From Parasulfuritortus sp037446165 (GTDB taxonomy: Bacteria > Pseudomonadota > Gammaproteobacteria > Burkholderiales > Thiobacillaceae), in NCBI GenBank assembly GCA_037446165.1, contig JBBIJC010000013.1, positions 1-34,047 of the forward strand: a stretch of 34,047 nt of DNA, written 5' to 3'. Both the position numbers and the translations under genes were made by a program. The notes under the pieces are model-generated. The model did not search any database and was not told the DNA's origin. It saw nothing but the letters and a program-made list of their open reading frames with translations. This document shows positions 8,932 to 16,502 of the stretch, in pieces. The first letter of the stretch is position 1. Each line of letters starts with the position of its first letter.

Positions 8932-9402
8932 TCAGAGCCCGCTCTTGATGACTTCGAGCAGATCCGCATGGGCCTTGGCGTCCACCTCGCGGCGCAGCAC
9001 CTTCTCGGCACCGGCAACGACCAGTTCGGCCACATGTCCGCGCAACTGCTCGCGGGCACGGAAAACGTCCTGTTCCATCTCGGCACGGGCCGCGGTCAGC
9101 ATCCGCTCGCCTTCTGCCTTGGCGGTATTCTTGGCCTCATCGATGATCTGGGCCGAGCGCTTTTCTGCCTGGGCGATGATCTCAGAGGCACGAACCTTGG
9201 CATCGTGCAATGACTCGGTCGCGCGCTTGGCGGCCAACTCCAGCTCATGCTTGCCTCGGTCGGCGGCGGCCAGGCCGTCGGCGATCTGCTTCTTGCGGGC
9301 TTCCAGGGCACCAACGATGGGCGGCCAGACGAAGCGCATGCAGAACCAGACAAACAGGGCGAACATGATCGCCTGTGCGATAAGGGTTGCATTGATATTC
9401 AT
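8932..9402 (-). CDS. atpF: F1Fo ATP synthase b subunit
   Basis: Subunit b, 156 residues, the peripheral stalk. One N-terminal membrane helix (about residues 5-27, TLIAQAIMFALFVWFCMRF) is followed by the conserved VWPPI and a long charged, alanine-rich helix suited to a dimeric coiled coil reaching to delta. AAGG lies six bases before the ATG. It stands between atpE and atpH, as in other proteobacterial atp operons. Confidence 0.97.
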   Translation of the reverse strand: MNINATLIAQAIMFALFVWFCMRFVWPPIVGALEARKKQIADGLAAADRGKHELELAAKRATESLHDAKVRASEIIAQAEKRSAQIIDEAKNTAKAEGERMLTAARAEMEQDVFRAREQLRGHVAELVVAGAEKVLRREVDAKAHADLLEVIKSGL

Positions 9403-9442
9403 GCGTTGCCTTTCTTGCCGGTTAGCGGGCGAGGTCGTGTGA

Positions 9443-9682
9443 TCAACCGGCCACCGCGAACAGGACGTACATGGCCAGACCGACGGCGATCATCGGTACC
9501 GCATCGACCAGACCCATGACGATGAAGAACTGGGTGCGCAGCATCGGGATCAGTTCGGGCTGGCGGGCGGCGCCTTCGAGGAAGCGGCCGCCGAGGATGC
9601 CGATGCCCACGGAGGCGCCGAGGGCGCCCAGGCCCATCATGATGGCGCCGGCGATGAACAGCAGTGCTTGTACTTCGGTCAT
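9443..9682 (-). CDS. atpE: F1Fo ATP synthase c subunit
   Basis: Proteolipid c, 79 residues, which forms the ion-translocating ring. Two membrane helices (about 8-29 and 52-76) are joined by the polar loop GAARQPEL that contacts gamma and epsilon. The ion-binding carboxylate is Asp60 in FIVMGLVDAVPMI. Asp at this site, and Ala rather than Gln/Ser partners in the helix, point to H+ rather than Na+ coupling. TAGGAG lies six bases before the ATG, the best ribosome-binding site in the operon. That fits the need for many copies of c per complex. Confidence 0.98.
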   Translation of the reverse strand: MTEVQALLFIAGAIMMGLGALGASVGIGILGGRFLEGAARQPELIPMLRTQFFIVMGLVDAVPMIAVGLAMYVLFAVAG

Positions 9683-9722
9683 GGTGATCTCCTAAAGATT
9701 AAAGTCGAAAGTAAGAATCTGG

Positions 9723-10622
9723 TTAATGGTGTTCCTGATGCGCCATATCGAGGTAGACGATGGTCAGCGTCATGAAGATGAAGGCCTGCAGGGTGACGAT
9801 CAGGATGTGGAAGATGCCCCAGCCCAGCGAGAGCAGGATCTGCGAGCCGAACAGGGTCGCGTTGCCGGCACTGAAGCCGGTCCAGGCCGCACCCATCAGG
9901 GCGATCAGGATGAAGATCATTTCGCCGGCGTACATGTTGCCGAACAGTCGCAGGGCCAGGGAAACCGGCTTGGCGATCAGGTTGACGCCTTCCAGGAAGA
10001 GATTGAAGGGCAGGCCAAACTTGCCGAACGGCTGCAGGGTCAGTTCGCCGACGAAGCCTCCGATACCCTTCATCTTGACGCTGTAATAGAGCACCAGCAG
10101 GAAAACCGAGATGGACATGCCGAAGGTGGCGTTGGGATCGGTGGTCGGCACTGCCTTCAGGTAGGGCAGGCCCAGACCTTCAGCGACCCCTGGAATCCAG
10201 TCGATCGGCATCAGATCCATGAAGTTCATCATGAAAATCCAGACGAAGATGGTCAGCGCCAGCGGGGCGACCATCGGGTTGCGGCCAGTGAAGGAGCCTC
10301 GCACGCTGCTGTCGATGAACTCGATGATCCACTCGACGAAATTCTGGCCACCGGAGGGAACGCCGGTTGACGCCTTCTTCGCGACCCGACCGAACAGGAA
10401 AATGAACAGCGCGCCCAGCACCAGCGAGATGCCCAGAGTATCGAGGTTGAAGGCCACGAAGCCCATGTCCTTGGCCTCTTGCGGCGAATGGGCCAGAGTC
10501 CATGTCTTGGCCTGGAGGATCTCACCATCATAGCGCTTATAGCCAGCAGGCAACTTGCCGTAGGTCAAGTTCTGCAGGTGGTGCTTGATATATTCGGTTG
10601 AAGTGTGCGCTTCCGCGGACAT
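9723..10622 (-). CDS. atpB: F1Fo ATP synthase a subunit
   Basis: Subunit a, 299 residues, the membrane stator that holds the proton half-channels. Five to six hydrophobic segments are visible. The essential arginine is Arg225 in LALRLFGNMYAGEM, and GWGIFHILIVTLQAFIFMTLT is the last helix. The C-terminus is HQEHH. The ATG at 10622 is chosen; a TTG two codons upstream (10628) would overlap the atpI stop as TTGA and cannot be excluded. Translation is probably coupled to atpI, which stops two bases before this ATG. Confidence 0.97.
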   Translation of the reverse strand: MSAEAHTSTEYIKHHLQNLTYGKLPAGYKRYDGEILQAKTWTLAHSPQEAKDMGFVAFNLDTLGISLVLGALFIFLFGRVAKKASTGVPSGGQNFVEWIIEFIDSSVRGSFTGRNPMVAPLALTIFVWIFMMNFMDLMPIDWIPGVAEGLGLPYLKAVPTTDPNATFGMSISVFLLVLYYSVKMKGIGGFVGELTLQPFGKFGLPFNLFLEGVNLIAKPVSLALRLFGNMYAGEMIFILIALMGAAWTGFSAGNATLFGSQILLSLGWGIFHILIVTLQAFIFMTLTIVYLDMAHQEHH

Positions 10623-10624
10623 GC

Positions 10625-10993
10625 TCAAGTTCTCTCACGCAGAGCCATGCTTGCTGTTATCCCGGCAAGCTGGCCGATCAAAAATCCTGTCAGCATGGCT
10701 AAAGGCTCCGATCTGACCAACGCAAACCAGAGCACAAGCAAAATGCCGACAACAAAAAACCGTTCCAGACTGGAACGGTAAAACCCCTTCAGATGCTTCT
10801 GGACATCGCAGTGATAGTCCTTGGCGCCAGCACGCCAGCGCCATAACAACAGGGCCGTATTGGCCAGCGCCGCCCCACCGCCATAAAGTACTGCCAGCGC
10901 CACCGCAGCTCCACCCAATACCAGTCCAGCCAGGCCTGCAGCGCCAACCGCACCTGTCTGCCACAACATCGCGCGGCGCAGGGAAATCAACAT
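10625..10993 (-). CDS. atpI: ATP synthase protein I
   Basis: AtpI, 122 residues, a small membrane protein with about four hydrophobic segments (near 12-32, 33-50, 79-98 and 100-118). In other bacteria AtpI helps assemble the c-ring and is not part of the finished enzyme. The call rests on its first place in the atp operon, its size and its membrane pattern; AtpI proteins are poorly conserved. AAGGA lies four bases before the ATG. No convincing atp promoter with a usable leader was found in the 118 bases between parB and this gene. Confidence 0.88.
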   Translation of the reverse strand: MLISLRRAMLWQTGAVGAAGLAGLVLGGAAVALAVLYGGGAALANTALLLWRWRAGAKDYHCDVQKHLKGFYRSSLERFFVVGILLVLWFALVRSEPLAMLTGFLIGQLAGITASMALRERT

Positions 10994-11111
10994 TAGTCCT
11001 TCATGATATATAAAAGTGCATACCTATTGCAAATCACTAATATCTTCATCAATGGAACTGATTGCCTGGGTGAGAGGCATTCCTTGCCCATTTTCGAGTC
11101 AGAAACATTGC

Positions 11112-11951
11112 TTAACGAATCCGTTTCAGTATCTCATCCAGTTGATCAAGGCTGCCGAAAGCCACCATCAGGCGTCCCGCCCCCTTGCGATTGGCGCTTA
11201 TCTGAACCTGGGTCGCCAGCTTTTCCGACAAGCTTTCTTCCAGCCGGATTACGTCCCTATCCTTGGCTGCCTCTTTCTTGGCGGTCGCCGGTTTTAGCAA
11301 ACGCGCCACCAGCCGCTCTGTTTCACGCACCGACAGCGCATGTTTGCTCACCTCATGGGCCGCTTCGACCTGCTTGGTATTGGTCAGGGCCAGCAACGCC
11401 CGGCCATGACCCATATCCAGCTGGCCCTCCATCAGCATCCCTTGCACCGGCTTGGCCAGGTTGAGCAGACGCAGCATGTTGGTCACTGCGGTCCGCGAAC
11501 GGCCTACGGATTCGGCCACGCCCTGATGGGTCATATCAAATTCATTGATCAGGCGTTGCAGGCCCTGCGCCTCTTCCAGCGGATTCAGGTCCTCGCGCTG
11601 GATGTTCTCGATCAGGGCCATTTTCAGCGCCACATCGTCGCTGACTTCGCGCACCAGCACCGGAACTTCCCGGAGACCCGCCATCTGGCTCGCCCGCCAG
11701 CGTCGTTCGCCGGCGATGATTTCATATTTGCCGCTGTCGATCAGTCGGGCCAGGATAGGCTGCATCAGGCCCTGAGCCTTGATCGATTCGGCCAGCTCGT
11801 TGAGCGCGTCCGGGTCCATATGGGTGCGCGGCTGGTATTTGCCGGGGGTGAGGCTTTCCACCGGCAAGGTCAGCAAACGTTCTCCCGATTGGGTTTCGCC
11901 CTCGGACAACAGGGCATCCAGTCCGCGCCCCAAGCCTTTCAATTTGACCAT
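11112..11951 (-). CDS. parB: chromosome-partitioning protein ParB
   Basis: ParB, 279 residues, a CTP-dependent DNA clamp that loads at parS and spreads along origin DNA. It starts with the family N-terminus LKGLGRGLDALL. The CTP-binding boxes GERRWRAS (81-88) and ENIQRED (115-121) follow, then the helix-turn-helix (about 141-165, GVAESVGRSRTAVTNMLRLL) and a C-terminal dimerisation domain. Two adjacent ATGs compete. AAGGAGG ends one base before the first (11954), so the second (11951), with better spacing, is chosen. It overlaps the parA stop. Two cognate parS sites lie in the window at 15308 and 25059. Confidence 0.97.
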   Translation of the reverse strand: MVKLKGLGRGLDALLSEGETQSGERLLTLPVESLTPGKYQPRTHMDPDALNELAESIKAQGLMQPILARLIDSGKYEIIAGERRWRASQMAGLREVPVLVREVSDDVALKMALIENIQREDLNPLEEAQGLQRLINEFDMTHQGVAESVGRSRTAVTNMLRLLNLAKPVQGMLMEGQLDMGHGRALLALTNTKQVEAAHEVSKHALSVRETERLVARLLKPATAKKEAAKDRDVIRLEESLSEKLATQVQISANRKGAGRLMVAFGSLDQLDEILKRIR

Positions 11952-12739
11952 CATGCCTCCTTCGGCGTTCTGCGTTTGATGATTTCGGCCGCCAGTTGAA
12001 GGTAGGCCTGCGCGCCCTTGGAGGCGCGGTCATAGGCCAGCGCTGACAAACCATAGCTGGGCGCCTCGGCAAGGCGTACGTTGCGAGGAATCACCGTGTC
12101 GTAAACCTTGTCGCCGAAATGGCGTTTGAGTTGTTCCGATACCTGCTGGGCCAGGGTATTGCGCGGATCGAACATGGAGCGGAGCAAGCCCTCGATCTCG
12201 ATTCCCGGATTGAGTCCGGTCTTGACCTTGCGCACCGTGTTGACCAGATCCGACACACCCTCCAGTGCGTAATACTCGCACTGCATCGGGATCAGCACCG
12301 CGTTGGCAGCGGCCAGGGCGTTGACGGTCAGCAGATTGAGCGCGGGCGGACAGTCGATGAGCACGAAATCGTACTCCTCGGCGACCTCCGCCAACGCCTC
12401 CCGCAGACGAAACTCGCGCTCGGGTTCGTCCACCAGTTCCACTTCGGCACCGGCCATGTCGCGGTTCGCCGGCAACAGGTCATAACCCGCCCGGTCCGCC
12501 GTCTTGCGCACGCTCCTGACATCGGACTGACGCAACAGGACATGGTAAACAGTGCGTTCGCAGGCCTGCTTTTCGACGCCGCTGCCCATTGTCGCATTGC
12601 CCTGCGGGTCCAGGTCCACCAAGAGCACGCGCCGCCCCTGGCTGGCAAGTGATGCCGCCAGGTTGACCGCTGTGGTGGTCTTGCCGACTCCGCCCTTCTG
12701 GTTGGTGATTGCCAGGATATGCGCACCTCTTTTTTTCAT
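11951..12739 (-). CDS. parA: chromosome-partitioning ATPase ParA
   Basis: ParA (Soj type), 262 residues, an ATPase that moves ParB-parS complexes over the nucleoid. The deviant Walker A motif KGGVGKTT is at 15-22, LLVDLDPQGNAT (Walker A') follows, and FVLIDCPPALNLLTVNAL is Walker B. There is no N-terminal DNA-binding domain, as expected for chromosomal ParA. The frame is open for another 44 codons upstream, but those lie inside rsmG. The ATG at 12739 overlaps the rsmG stop as ATGA and has CTGGAG six bases upstream. Confidence 0.97.
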   Translation of the reverse strand: MKKRGAHILAITNQKGGVGKTTTAVNLAASLASQGRRVLLVDLDPQGNATMGSGVEKQACERTVYHVLLRQSDVRSVRKTADRAGYDLLPANRDMAGAEVELVDEPEREFRLREALAEVAEEYDFVLIDCPPALNLLTVNALAAANAVLIPMQCEYYALEGVSDLVNTVRKVKTGLNPGIEIEGLLRSMFDPRNTLAQQVSEQLKRHFGDKVYDTVIPRNVRLAEAPSYGLSALAYDRASKGAQAYLQLAAEIIKRRTPKEA

Positions 12740-13356
12740 GCCGACTCCAGAATGATCAGGTGGCGCTCGGCCTCCAGGCCAGGAACATGCAATTTGACAT
12801 CGCGCTTCAACCGGGCGCCTTTCAACTGCGCTATCTCCTCGTTTGGATATAGTCCCTTCATCGCCAGCCACTCTCCGCCCGGGGCCAGCAGGCTTGCGCT
12901 GACCCTGACAAATTCAGACAACTCGCTAAAAGCGCGGGAGATGATCTGAGGGTATTTTTCGGCCGGGTTCAGGTCCTCCACCCGGCCATGCACGACCTTG
13001 ATATTGTTCAGTTTCAGGCCGATCGCCGCTTGCTGCATGAAGGCGCACTTCTTGTGGCTGGCATCGATCAGGGTCACCTGCAATTCCGGCCGCACGATCG
13101 CCAGGGGAATCCCCGGCAATCCGGCTCCGCTGCCTACATCCAGCAGGCGTTCTGCCGAGATGTAGGGTGACACGGCCAAGCTGTCCAGCAGATGATGGGT
13201 CAGCATCCGTTCCGGTTCATGGATGGCCGTCAGGTTGTAGGTCCTGTTCCATTTACCGAGCAACGCCAGATAGTCCAGCAGGCGAGCCTGGTCTGCCGCA
13301 CTGATCTCCAGCATCATTGCGGTCAACGCTTCGTTCAACCCAGTTCCCGGAATCAT
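12736..13356 (-). CDS. rsmG: 16S rRNA (guanine527-N7)-methyltransferase RsmG
   Basis: RsmG (GidB), 206 residues, typical length. It methylates G527 of 16S rRNA; loss gives low-level streptomycin resistance in other bacteria. The SAM-binding motif LLDVGSGAGLPGIPLAI is at about 71-87, preceded by the family pattern KWNRTYNLTAIHEPERMLTHHLLDSL and followed by LIDASHKKCAFMQQ. Both ends overlap neighbours by ATGA: mnmG stops inside its start, and parA starts inside its stop. GAGGA lies nine bases upstream of the ATG. Confidence 0.97.
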   Translation of the reverse strand: MIPGTGLNEALTAMMLEISAADQARLLDYLALLGKWNRTYNLTAIHEPERMLTHHLLDSLAVSPYISAERLLDVGSGAGLPGIPLAIVRPELQVTLIDASHKKCAFMQQAAIGLKLNNIKVVHGRVEDLNPAEKYPQIISRAFSELSEFVRVSASLLAPGGEWLAMKGLYPNEEIAQLKGARLKRDVKLHVPGLEAERHLIILESA

Positions 13357-15248
13357 GCGATTTTGTCCTCGCGCACGCGTTCGCTCCGCTTGAGATGAAC
13401 CAGCAACACCGAAATGGCGGCGGGCGTCACCCCGGAAATGCGCGCCGCCTGCCCCAGCGTCGCAGGCCGGGCCTGGCTGAGTTTTTGTCTGACCTCGATG
13501 GAAAGCGAGGCAATGCCCATGTAATCAAGCGTTTCCGGCAGGAACATTTCCTCAAATTGCCGCTGCCGGGCGATTTCTTCCTGCTGTCTGGCCACATAAC
13601 CTGAATATTTGGCCTGAATCTCCAGTTGTTCCCGCACCGCCGGTTCGGACAGGCCTGGACCGGCTTCCGGCAAGGTCATCAGGCTTTCATAGGACACCTC
13701 AGGCCGGCGCAACAGATCGAACAGGCTATATTCGTGTTCGATCGCCTTGCCCAGCACCCGCAACGCATCCTGTTGCGGCAGCCTGTTCGGCTGAACCCAG
13801 GTACTTCTCAGTCGCTCGGACTCCCGAGCAATGGCCTCGCGCTTCGCTTCGAAACGCTGCCAGCGCTCATCGTCGACGATGCCCAGCCTGCGGCCGGCCT
13901 CGGTCAGACGCAGATCGGCATTGTCTTCACGCAAGCTGAGCCGGTATTCGGCCCTGCTGGTGAACATGCGGTAAGGTTCCGAGACCCCACGGGTGATCAG
14001 GTCGTCCACCATCACCCCAAGATAGGCCTCGTCCCGGCGCGGCCACCAGGCCTCCTTGCCCTGCGCCGACAGCCCGGCATTGAGGCCCGCCAGCAGTCCC
14101 TGCGCCGCAGCTTCCTCGTAACCGGTGGTGCCGTTGATCTGGCCGGCGAAGAACAGACCGCTGATTGCGCGTGTTTCCAGGCTTGGCTTCAAGCCGCGCG
14201 GGTCAAAATAATCGTATTCGATGGCATAGCCGGGGCGCAGGATATGGGCGTTTTCCAGGCCCTGGATCGAGCGAACCAGGGCCAGTTGCACGTCGAATGG
14301 CAGACTGGTCGAGATGCCATTGGGGTAGAACTCATGCGTGGTCAGCCCTTCCGGCTCCAGAAAGATCTGGTGCGAGTCCTTGTCGGCGAAGCGCTTGATC
14401 TTGTCTTCGATGGACGGGCAGTAACGCGGTCCCACCCCCTCGATGACACCGGTATAGAGCGGCGAGCGATCCAGCCCGCCCAGGATGATGTCATGGCTGC
14501 GCTGATTGGTCTGCGTGATCCAGCAAGGCAGTTGCCGCGGATGCATCGCCACATCACCCATGAACGAAAACACCGGCTCGGGAGTGTCGCCCGGCTGCTC
14601 CTGCATCTTCGAGAAATCGATGCTGCGGCCATCGATCCGGGGCGGTGTACCGGTCTTCAGACGGCCAACCGGCAAGTCCAATTCACGCAACCTTGCCGCC
14701 AACGATACCGAAGGCGGGTCACCCATCCGACCCGCCGGGAAATGCTCCAGACCAATGTGGATCAGGCCCGCCAGAAAGGTGCCGGCGGTCAGAACCACGG
14801 CCCGGCCATTAAATGTAACGCCCAGTTGGGTCCTGACCCCGGCCACCCGATCGCCCCCCAGCACCAGATCATCCACCGCCTGCTGGAACAAGGTCAGGTT
14901 TGGCTGGCTTTCCAATCGGGAGCGAATGGCTTGCTTGTACAGAATGCGATCGGCCTGGGCCCGGGTCGCGCGCACCGCAGGTCCTTTTGATGAATTCAAC
15001 GTCCTGAACTGGATGCCCGCCTCATCCGTGGCCAGCGCCATGGCGCCGCCCAGCGCATCCACCTCCCGCACCAGATGCCCCTTGCCGATACCGCCGATCG
15101 ACGGGTTGCATGACATCTGGCCCAGAGTCTCGATGTTGTGGCTGAGCAGCAGGGTCTTGACCCCCATGCGCGCACACGCGAGCGCCGCCTCTGTCCCGGC
15201 ATGACCACCGCCAACCACTATCACATCAAAATTATCTGGAAAAATCAT
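13353..15248 (-). CDS. mnmG: tRNA uridine-5-carboxymethylaminomethyl(34) synthesis enzyme MnmG
   Basis: MnmG (GidA), 631 residues. With MnmE it installs the cmnm5 modification on wobble U34 of several tRNAs. The FAD-binding motif VVGGGHAGTEAALA is at about 11-24. The signature CNPSIGGIGKGHLVREVDALGG and a later PGYAIEYDYFDPRGL are present, and a helical C-terminal domain ends VLLVHLKRSERVREDKIA. The ATG at 15248 has AGGTAAG about seven bases upstream; a TTG at 15275 would add nine residues with no family match. It is first in the mnmG-rsmG-parA-parB unit. Its partner mnmE lies 3.4 kb away on the same strand, separated by accessory genes. Confidence 0.98.
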   Translation of the reverse strand: MIFPDNFDVIVVGGGHAGTEAALACARMGVKTLLLSHNIETLGQMSCNPSIGGIGKGHLVREVDALGGAMALATDEAGIQFRTLNSSKGPAVRATRAQADRILYKQAIRSRLESQPNLTLFQQAVDDLVLGGDRVAGVRTQLGVTFNGRAVVLTAGTFLAGLIHIGLEHFPAGRMGDPPSVSLAARLRELDLPVGRLKTGTPPRIDGRSIDFSKMQEQPGDTPEPVFSFMGDVAMHPRQLPCWITQTNQRSHDIILGGLDRSPLYTGVIEGVGPRYCPSIEDKIKRFADKDSHQIFLEPEGLTTHEFYPNGISTSLPFDVQLALVRSIQGLENAHILRPGYAIEYDYFDPRGLKPSLETRAISGLFFAGQINGTTGYEEAAAQGLLAGLNAGLSAQGKEAWWPRRDEAYLGVMVDDLITRGVSEPYRMFTSRAEYRLSLREDNADLRLTEAGRRLGIVDDERWQRFEAKREAIARESERLRSTWVQPNRLPQQDALRVLGKAIEHEYSLFDLLRRPEVSYESLMTLPEAGPGLSEPAVREQLEIQAKYSGYVARQQEEIARQRQFEEMFLPETLDYMGIASLSIEVRQKLSQARPATLGQAARISGVTPAAISVLLVHLKRSERVREDKIA

Positions 15249-15286
15249 CAACTTACCTGAAGTTACCGGGACCAAGCGGGAGCGGC

Positions 15287-15292
15287 ATTCTA
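15287..15292 (-). promoter_or_regulatory. -10 element of the mnmG-rsmG-parAB promoter
   Basis: The minus strand reads TAGAAT, one mismatch from TATAAT. At 16-17 base spacing the -35 position falls inside the parS site (TGAAAC or GTGAAA, a weak -35). The inferred start near 15280 gives a leader of about 30 bases before mnmG. Confidence 0.4.
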
Positions 15293-15307
15293 CGCAAATT
15301 CTCGCTT

Positions 15308-15323
15308 TGTTTCACGTGAAACA
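15308..15323. promoter_or_regulatory. parS: parS site, perfect 16-bp palindrome
   Basis: TGTTTCACGTGAAACA is an exact match to the widely conserved bacterial parS consensus and a perfect palindrome. ParB from the adjacent operon should load here. It lies 60 bases upstream of mnmG and overlaps the probable -35 region of the operon that encodes ParA and ParB. Confidence 0.95.
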
Positions 15324-15405
15324 CTTGATCGCCATGACATCAATCATGGCTCAGCCGTTCTGCGCATTCGTATGATAGGGCGAAATCCACACCGACCACT
15401 TTCAT

Positions 15406-15609
15406 ATGCAAAACAAACTTGCTCCGCTGTCCTTTGCCTTCATGAATGAAGACCACGCCCATGCGCTGGACCAACTGGTTGCCCTCGCCGTGGCAATCCA
15501 GGCCTTTCCTGACCGGCAGAACGAGCTCAAGACCGGCTTTCTGGCATTCCTGAGCCACAACCGCGACCATTTCATGCGCGAGGCGGAGGCAATGCGTGCG
15601 AGCGGGTAG
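15406..15609 (+). CDS. short hemerythrin-like protein, possibly truncated
   Basis: A 67-residue frame that resembles the first half of a bacterial hemerythrin (HHE) domain. It has LSFAFMNEDHAHALDQL (a helix A with a His ligand candidate), then FLSHNRDHFMREAEAM, where the H-x3-H-x3-E spacing fits helix B. The frame stops (TAG) just where the second His-bearing helix pair should follow. None of the three frames downstream continues the family pattern, so a simple frameshift is unlikely. It may be a deletion remnant or a genuine short protein that dimerises. No Shine-Dalgarno sequence precedes the ATG and no other start is available in the open frame. A TATGAT at 15371 could be its -10. The opposite-strand frame here looks like a shadow. 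Confidence 0.5.
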   Translation: MQNKLAPLSFAFMNEDHAHALDQLVALAVAIQAFPDRQNELKTGFLAFLSHNRDHFMREAEAMRASG

Positions 15610-15784
15610 CCAACTGGCTGGCTGGCCATCAATCAGGGTAGCCGTTTCTTCCCTCCTGATCCTGACCCCAGCTAAATCAGCGATTGCTAACATAATTGAC
15701 AGGTTTTATTACACGGGTCCAACATGGCCATCCGCCTCGGAGAAAGGTGGCTGTTACAACGACGTCAATGATGAGGATGGGGCC

Positions 15785-16495
15785 ATGGATAAGCACTTGT
15801 GTTTCGCCCGTACCGAAAAGGGCCGTGAGGAGTTGCTGGGCAGCGCCCACACCCTCAAGCCACGATCGCGCCAAGTGCTTTTCCTCGTGGCCGACAGCAT
15901 CAGCGTTGCCGATCTGAAGGAAAAACTGCCCACCTGCCAGGAACTGGAAAACATCCTGGAGCAACTCTGGGAAGGCGGTTATATCGGACAGATCAAATCA
16001 AACAAGCCACTCGGACTGACTGAAGCCGACATGCCGTCCGGCCCTCCCCTCGAAGCGGCACGACGGGTTGCCCTGCGCATCCTGGCTTCCCTGGCCGGCG
16101 AGAAATCGCCGGTGTATCTGCAAGTGCTGAACGCCGCTGATATTGATGCCTTGATTCAGGCGGTCAGTCACGGGAAAAAGATGCTGGCCGCCGTTGCCTC
16201 TGCCTCTCAGGCCACCATCTTCGAACAACGCGTTCTGGCCATCCTGAAACCGCTCATGGCCGGGGCGGCGCCACAAATCAATGGCATTGCTTCGGCCAAG
16301 ATGCGCGCCTTGGAAATTGTGACCTCCCTGGTCGGTACCCGCTCTCCGGTTTACGCCAAAGTGGACTCCTGCCAAAACCGGGCCGACCTGATTGAAGCCG
16401 TCAGCGCCGGGAAAAAGGTCATTGCTGCTGTTGCATCGGCTTCGCATGCCCAGCGTTTCGAAGCCGACGTATTGTCCTTGCTGGAAAATCACTGA
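15785..16495 (+). CDS. conserved protein with N-terminal winged-helix-like domain and a duplicated C-terminal domain
   Basis: A 236-residue soluble protein with no assigned function. Residues 7-70 (FARTEKGREELL, LKPRSRQVLFLVADSISVADL, then a short helix and GGYIGQI) resemble the winged-helix-like N-terminal module seen in uncharacterised betaproteobacterial proteins. Residues about 91-158 and 170-234 are two copies of one unit at an offset of 79 residues. They share R-x-ALxI--SLxG--SPVY--V, then LI-AVS-GKK--AAVASAS-A--FE--VL--L. There is no signal peptide or membrane segment. The open frame begins at 15596, but the ATG at 15785 has GAGGA seven bases upstream and starts the recognisable part. 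It converges on the ABC exporter gene with only seven bases between stops. DNA binding or signalling is conjecture. Confidence 0.8.
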   Translation: MDKHLCFARTEKGREELLGSAHTLKPRSRQVLFLVADSISVADLKEKLPTCQELENILEQLWEGGYIGQIKSNKPLGLTEADMPSGPPLEAARRVALRILASLAGEKSPVYLQVLNAADIDALIQAVSHGKKMLAAVASASQATIFEQRVLAILKPLMAGAAPQINGIASAKMRALEIVTSLVGTRSPVYAKVDSCQNRADLIEAVSAGKKVIAAVASASHAQRFEADVLSLLENH

Positions 16496-16502
16496 CCCTG
16501 GC

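Noticed and set aside
10996..11032. TTGCAA-16-TATATC promoter-like pair before atpI
   Set aside because: The implied start would cut into the AAGGA ribosome-binding site, leaving a leader of about five bases. An alternative TTGATG-17-CAATAG has a poor -10. The atp operon may partly be read from the par operon.
15340..15693. 117-codon minus-strand frame opposite the hemerythrin-like ORF
   Set aside because: It has no family pattern, while the plus strand shows spaced His/Glu ligands. Confidence is limited because both frames are short.
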